Origin: Heligmosomoides polygyrus polygyrus
Taxonomy: Eukaryota > Nematoda > Chromadorea > Rhabditida > Heligmosomidae
Assembly (NCBI GenBank): GCA_947396885.1
Contig: OX377203.1
Coordinates: 24,989,253 to 25,053,252 of the forward strand
Reading direction: 5' to 3'
Length of the DNA: 64,000 nucleotides
The translations under genes were made by a program, and so were the position numbers. The notes under the pieces are model-generated. The model was not told the origin of the DNA. It saw only the letters and a program-made list of their open reading frames with translations, and made no database searches. This document shows, in pieces, positions 63,116 through 64,000 of this stretch (the stretch's first letter is position 1; the number at the start of each line of letters is the position of its first letter).

Positions 63116-63720
63116 AGGGGTTTTTTGTGACCATTACTTCAATGCTTGCTGGAAAATTCATGACGAATGGCCTCCGCCGAACGATTTGATGAGATCTGGT
63201 GATGTGATATCAAGTGGTCACTGCATTCTTTAATAATTTGAAAAGGCACTGTGCTATCGGCCACAATGTACTGAATTTACACATTCTTTGTATCCTTTAT
63301 TGCCAAGTTCTCACCTTCCGACCTCGAAGTCGAGCGTAATATCATTGAAGTTTGAGAGTCGCTGTTCCATCGGCGGTCTAAGCTCCTTTTTATTCATTCG
63401 ATGTCACTTATTGACCGGAAATGAGTTCTTCTAGATAAGCCTAAAAACATTCATGAACACTTTAAACCGTTTTTACTTTGAAAAATGGAAAAATCGATTT
63501 GGTTCAAGCTCAGGTTGTCTAATGGGATTTTTTTAGATTATGTCCAAATCCTGCGGTATCTAAAGTACTGGCGTGTCGCGGTGTCTCAGCTTTGTTTCCT
63601 TGTTTTCTCGCTAACTACCATACCAGGGAGTTCGGTCACGGCTCGAGTAGGCCTGTTGGTGAACATCTCTATCGTGTTTGTTTACATTAGCATGTGACAT
63701 TGTGAACCCTAGATAACTGC
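63116..63720. other. Unassigned sequence
   Basis: AT-rich; one hydrophobic plus-strand frame (63485-63697) without supporting signals. Confidence 0.4.
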
Positions 63721-63855
63721 CCTTCCCAAGCAGCACCCGATGTCAGTCGCGGCGGTGTTCAAGGAGGTTGAATTGGCCTAATCACCTGCTCGGTTGCCTG
63801 CAAAAAGGGTTCTTGATAAGGCGACGAACCCGTGTCCAACCAGCGAAATCCGGCG

Positions 63856-64000
63856 ATGCGCGAGCGAACATTCGCCACACCGTCTCCGCGACTCATCGTC
63901 AGCAGCAGCGGTAACGGGTTTGGTTGCGGTGGTGGTGGCGCTTCGCGCAGACGATCTTCCCTTCGTTCGAATCGATTTCGTCGCCGTGGTCGTCGTCGCC
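63856..64000 (+). CDS. Possible first exon running off the window
   Basis: From an ATG at 63856 the frame stays open to the window edge in the third GC-rich patch (63720-64000). The translation begins MRERTFATPSPRLIVSSSG, continues with a glycine run and a basic serine/arginine stretch (SRRRSSLRSNRFRRRGRRR). An in-frame stop lies upstream, so this is the first Met. Composition fits the disordered N-terminus of a signalling or RNA-binding protein, but GC-rich triplet repeats could mimic this. No function is assigned. Confidence 0.35.
   Translation, partial: MRERTFATPSPRLIVSSSGNGFGCGGGGASRRRSSLRSNRFRRRGRRR

Overview
The window looks like nuclear DNA of a strongylid, hookworm-like nematode. The evidence is two intron-rich housekeeping genes with nematode-type trans-splice acceptors, a Hsmar1/bandit-type mariner, RTE-type reverse transcriptase debris, and very many short hairpin and tRNA-derived repeats. 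There are no bacterial features. Roughly 12.9-30.6 kb holds the only confidently identified genes; most of the rest is repeat-rich intergenic or unassigned DNA.

Layout. 1-4.4 kb: a SINE copy split by a 2.66-kb hAT-type element carrying a dead RTE reverse transcriptase, then a LINE 3' fragment. 4.4-12.9 kb: hairpin repeats, the possible two-exon 3' end of an unrecognised gene (5385-5797) and one isolated exon-like block (9222-9440). 12.98-23.23 kb: cct-6, the zeta subunit of the cytosolic chaperonin TRiC/CCT, in 13 exons that splice in frame to 533 residues. 23.54-30.60 kb: ddx-23, the Prp28-type DEAD-box helicase of the U5 snRNP, 16 exons recovered, with the last ~70 residues not found. The two genes are in the same orientation, with a poly(A) signal and a 3' splice-like trans-splice acceptor between them. 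This is the layout of a nematode operon, and from memory the same two genes are neighbours in C. elegans (F01F1.8 and F01F1.7). 30.6-64 kb: no convincing complete gene. This part holds most of the 20-plus copies of a tRNA-derived SINE (called SINE-A here), a second tRNA-derived family (SINE-B), two broken mariners, several large hairpin elements (family H), small GC-core palindromes, a long inverted repeat around a 171-codon ORF, and three GC-rich patches near 40.6-41.5, 58.6-59.0 and 63.7-64.0 kb that may be promoter or first-exon regions. The last may open a gene that runs off the right edge.

Most notable: (1) two hAT-like copies in opposite orientation, each with a perfect 8-bp target duplication, carrying the same RTE fragment with the same loss of the catalytic FADD box; (2) a family of hairpin elements sharing a conserved internal core; (3) foldback repeats with arms of hundreds of bases inside introns of both housekeeping genes; (4) the conserved cct-6/ddx-23 pair. 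Family assignments come from reading translations by eye; no database search was run.
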